Below are positions 61,350 to 64,000 of a stretch of DNA of 64,000 bases, piece after piece; within the stretch, counting starts at the first letter, position 1; every line of letters begins with the position of its first letter. Both the position numbers and the translations under genes were made by a program. Below the pieces are notes generated by a model. It was given only the letters and a program-made list of their open reading frames with translations. It was not told the DNA's origin and did not search any database. Source of the stretch: Calditrichia bacterium (GTDB lineage Bacteria; Calditrichota; Calditrichia; RBG-13-44-9; J075); assembly GCA_020635015.1 (NCBI GenBank), contig JACKAP010000015.1:88487-152486 (forward strand). Direction: 5' to 3'.

Positions 61350-61450
61350 TTAGACACGGATTCACACAGATTTACACTGATGTTTTTTTTGGGAAAAAAC
61401 CAGGCTTTCATCTGTGTTTATCCGTGTAAATCCGTGGCTAAAACTCAACC
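61350..61450. repeat. Inverted cggatt-repeat element between convergent GH18 and GH17 genes
   Basis: tagacacggattcacacaga with tttacactgatg (left) faces catctgtgtttatccgtgta and aatccgtggctaaaactcaa (right). The right end matches, in inverse orientation, the half-element at 45195-45232, including flanking gttgagttttagcc. Confidence 0.88.
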
Positions 61451-61486
61451 TATAATTCGTATTAAGTGTGCGATCATTGGGTACAA

Positions 61487-62602
61487 TTACTGCCGCCGTT
61501 GCGCCAGGTAGTTGGTAAACGACGCCTTGGGGGTACGGTTTTCGTAAAAAACCCCCCAGTGTTTTTCGATTTCATTGGCGGGTGAATTGACGCCGCCGCC
61601 TTTCCAGGGCTCGTCGAAGGCTTCGAATAGGAAGGTGGTCACCTTATTCTGATTGACCCAATCGTTGTGCAGCACCAGGTATTTTTCCTGGGCCGCCAGG
61701 CCGACCTTGCCTTTGATCAGGTCGCCTTGCTCGCCGGGGCCTTTTTTATCCGGATTATATGTGGTGGCCCAGCCGGTTTCCCCGAGCACGATCGTTTTAT
61801 CAGGATATCGAGCCTGAACATCTTTAAAGGTGCTGTCCATCCAGGGGATGGCACTATCCAGGGTCTTGCCGTTCCAGAGCGGATAAATATGGGTGACGAT
61901 AAAATCCAGCTCCTCCGCCACCCGCTGCGCCTCGGGTTTGTTCCAGAAATTATAATCATCGGCGATGGTGACCGGCACCGTGGTGTTATTGCGAATCGCC
62001 CGGATATAGCGGAGCTGGTTCTCGACATTCATCTTATGCCAGGACCAGAACACCTGGGCTTCGTTGCCGACATTGACCCCGATCACCGTATTTTTGAAAC
62101 GATTGGCCAACTGGATTCCCCGCAGCACGTTGCGGATGTTCTCCGGTTTTTGCTCGGGATGTTTTTCCTCATTCGACAGCCAGATGCCCAGCATCATTTT
62201 GATCGGGAGGTCATTTTCGGTAATGACTTCCAAAATCCGTTCAGCATCATCATCAGCATTATAGACTCGAATCAGGTTCCAGTAGTTGGCGATGATGTTC
62301 AGGTCTTCCAGAATTTCCGCTTTCGTCGGCCCGGTCTTGCCCGGCTCCTGGCCTTTGCGATAACATCCATAAGAAACCGCGTTGCCGATCCATTTACCGT
62401 TTAAGTACGGATCGAACTTGCGGATCGTAAACGGGTGTTCCTTTTCACCGCCCAGACCTGCTTCGAGATCCTGCTGGATGTCTTCCATAACGATTTTCGG
62501 TTCATGTATATTCAAATTTGATTCATCCGTTTTTTGATTGCACGAAGATAATACAACTGCCGTGAGTATGGATGCAACGATTAACGAAATAAGATTTCGC
62601 AT
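61487..62602 (-). CDS. Lipoprotein glycoside hydrolase family 17 (beta-1,3-glucanase-like)
   Basis: ATG 62602 has GGAG 5 nt upstream; a GTG two codons earlier is less likely. The 371-aa product has a lipobox (VVLSSC) and a GH17-like barrel: NLIRVYNADDDAERIL, VIGVNVGNEAQVFWSW (acid Glu), FIVTHIYPLWNGK, TIVLGETGWATTY (nucleophile Glu) and FLFEAFDEPWKGG. GH17 enzymes act on beta-1,3- and beta-1,3/1,4-glucans. It is divergent from or parallel to the GH16 gene upstream (same strand), so the two probably work together on laminarin-type glucan. Confidence 0.88.
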   Translation of the reverse strand: MRNLISLIVASILTAVVLSSCNQKTDESNLNIHEPKIVMEDIQQDLEAGLGGEKEHPFTIRKFDPYLNGKWIGNAVSYGCYRKGQEPGKTGPTKAEILEDLNIIANYWNLIRVYNADDDAERILEVITENDLPIKMMLGIWLSNEEKHPEQKPENIRNVLRGIQLANRFKNTVIGVNVGNEAQVFWSWHKMNVENQLRYIRAIRNNTTVPVTIADDYNFWNKPEAQRVAEELDFIVTHIYPLWNGKTLDSAIPWMDSTFKDVQARYPDKTIVLGETGWATTYNPDKKGPGEQGDLIKGKVGLAAQEKYLVLHNDWVNQNKVTTFLFEAFDEPWKGGGVNSPANEIEKHWGVFYENRTPKASFTNYLAQRRQ

Positions 62603-62704
62603 TTTCACTCCATTTCGCCTCCGCGAAAAAACCCCCTTATCCGGGCGGAAAGTACGGCGGAGAACTTACGATGTTAATTGATATTACGCACGATGCTCCT
62701 GAAT

Positions 62705-63937
62705 TTAAATGCTACTGACCGCCACATACTCAATCTTAATAAACTGCCCATGAATATTGTCCCGGCCTTCACCCCAAATGTAGGTCTGACAATTTTGCAG
62801 CGGTTGTCCGCTATCGTCAAACTGAGCGCCGGCCCATTTGCCGCAGAGGGTGATATTGAAAATCATTTTCATATTGGTAAAGGTGCAGCTAGTGCTCCCG
62901 GCGCAATTGTGACATTGCCATTCCTGATGCGCTTCGCTATCGCATTCGGTGTCCGTTTCCAGCAGCCGCACCGTGTTCTTTAGATTGGCGTCCCCCCATT
63001 GATCCGGCTGCGGATTTTCGCTTAAAGGGCCGCCTTCCTGCCGCACATCCTCCTCCGGCGTCCAATAATAAAACCGGATGGTGTTTTTTTCCCAGATACA
63101 GGCGAAGGTGCCCTCCACCGATGCGACCGAATACGGTTTGCCGCTGCAGCCGGCATTGGGATCACCGGCTTTGGCATTGGCGCAATTGATGATCTCACCA
63201 TCGCTGTTCCACTCGGCGTCGCACATCTGGGGACAGGTGTGAAGGGTGTTGTGGATAATGTTTTCCCCGTTGATGGTTTCGATGATATCCAGTTCGCCGG
63301 CGGCGGGCCAATCGGTGGGGTTGACCGCAGAAGGCGTGTCATAAAAATGCCCCTTTCCGGAATAACTGTCCAGCCCGGCATCGGTTTCCACTTTGCCCAG
63401 ATTTTGATAGGTCCATTCATCCTGATGGCTGCCGTTGAGCCACCAGGCCGGCCAGACCCCTTTGGCCGAGGGCAGCTTCCCTTTAAAGACAAAGAGCAGG
63501 CGCTGATGATCGGGATTCAAATTATAGAAGGGCTTCGAGGTCATGCGAAAGGAATCGAACATCACCTCGTCTTTCCGCTCCTTGATGAATAAATACAGCC
63601 CGTCGCCCTTCGCCAGTTTCAGCATCTCCGGATTGACCCACTGCTTCCGGTCGTACACCACATCGCCGGCGGTCGGATCATCGTGGGGAAAGGTGGTAAA
63701 GAAGTACCGTTCCACGTCGGCCACTGCATAGGTATGCTTGACGAAATCCAGCTTGAAAAAATAATTTTCCGCCGTATCGAGGGTCAGCGCTTCCGGCGCC
63801 GGGGCATCGGTTTTTTCGCAGGAAAAAGCCAGTAACGCCAGCGCAAGAACGATCTGCATGGGCAAAGCCAGGCCGGAAGTTTGTTTTCGATTCAGCCGCT
63901 TCACCGAATCACAATTTGCATTTTTTTCCCTTTTCAT
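62705..63937 (-). CDS. Lipoprotein glycoside hydrolase family 16 (endo-beta-1,3-glucanase-like)
   Basis: ATG 63937 follows AAGGA by 7 nt. The 410-aa product has a long N-region and lipobox LLAFSC (Cys40). The GH16 active site is GELDIIE (214-220, Glu215 nucleophile and Glu220 acid/base). It is preceded by GVWPAWWLNG and followed by INGENIIHNTLHTC; the latter and several disulfide-like Cys match the fungal-type laminarinase branch. With GH17 on the same strand it forms a surface beta-1,3-glucan pair. Confidence 0.9.
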   Translation of the reverse strand: MKREKNANCDSVKRLNRKQTSGLALPMQIVLALALLAFSCEKTDAPAPEALTLDTAENYFFKLDFVKHTYAVADVERYFFTTFPHDDPTAGDVVYDRKQWVNPEMLKLAKGDGLYLFIKERKDEVMFDSFRMTSKPFYNLNPDHQRLLFVFKGKLPSAKGVWPAWWLNGSHQDEWTYQNLGKVETDAGLDSYSGKGHFYDTPSAVNPTDWPAAGELDIIETINGENIIHNTLHTCPQMCDAEWNSDGEIINCANAKAGDPNAGCSGKPYSVASVEGTFACIWEKNTIRFYYWTPEEDVRQEGGPLSENPQPDQWGDANLKNTVRLLETDTECDSEAHQEWQCHNCAGSTSCTFTNMKMIFNITLCGKWAGAQFDDSGQPLQNCQTYIWGEGRDNIHGQFIKIEYVAVSSI

Positions 63938-64000
63938 TTCGTATCCTTCAGCAAAACTTTATGGTGACGATCCATATATGAGCATATATGTCTACTTTTT

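Noticed and set aside
1..64000. tRNA or rRNA genes
   Set aside because: No T-arm GTTCRANNC context with a matching acceptor stem and no rRNA-like conserved stretches were seen by eye; a tRNAscan run would settle it.

Overview
The window looks like a chromosomal stretch of a Gram-negative bacterium of the FCB superphylum, most like the Calditrichota/KSB1-type candidate lineages. Signs are a large secreted protein ending in a FlgD-like/T9SS-type C-terminal sorting domain, many lipoprotein signals, an outer-membrane-barrel-like C-terminus, a Bacteroidetes-type Crp/Fnr regulator and the gene repertoire. The assignment rests on protein style only; there is no rRNA or other marker here. Most genes are GC-rich with Shine-Dalgarno starts, while the segment around 55.3-56.7 kb is clearly AT-rich.

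Layout. 0-8 kb: the tail of an ABC permease, an HExxH protein, a nuclease-like/outer-membrane protein, a Tat-exported D-aminoacylase-like enzyme and a large secreted polysaccharide-deacetylase-like protein. 8.4-18.2 kb: a co-directional operon for a [NiFe]-hydrogenase/heterodisulfide-reductase complex: maturation protease, ferritin-like protein, HdrC, HdrB, HdrA with an inserted GltD-like NAD(P)H module, MvhD, MvhG and MvhA. Together they predict flavin-based electron bifurcation from H2 to ferredoxin and a disulfide, possibly with NAD(P). 18.3-22 kb: YbaK deacylase, small membrane protein, cNMP-binding protein and a CcmF-like heme lyase. 22.3-37.8 kb: housekeeping and accessory genes (AAA/DUF4143, UvrD-like helicase, MATE exporter, NAD synthetase, PhzF, SDR, amidohydrolase, CsaA, DEAD-box helicase, DUF4846). 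38.3-44.4 kb: TPR-DUF3857-transglutaminase protein with membrane proteins and a sodium:solute symporter. 44.5-53.7 kb: RsmG, VOC protein, AcpH, two Hsp20s, BI-1 protein, Crp/SDR pair, ornithine-cyclodeaminase-like protein and M64 peptidase.

53.8-57.6 kb is an accessory island: an IS701-like element with 4-bp CTAG duplications, a truncated gene, an Mrr-type nuclease and a phosphorothioate-DNA-type SBD-HNH nuclease. 57.9-63.9 kb is a glycan locus (CBM9-like lipoprotein, amidohydrolase, GH18, GH17, GH16) suggesting beta-1,3-glucan and chitin breakdown.

The most unusual aspect is intergenic. Almost every gap holds short-period DNA: heptanucleotide arrays with at least nine different units, 9-10-nt arrays, arrays of mini-hairpins whose stems vary but stay paired, and a recurring ~135-170-bp inverted-repeat element with a conserved asymmetric core. 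Many are arranged as inverted pairs that could fold as long stem-loops. They abut stop codons, supply the end of one protein, border gene remnants, and in one case occupy the ribosome-binding region. No tRNA, rRNA, CRISPR array or prophage was seen.
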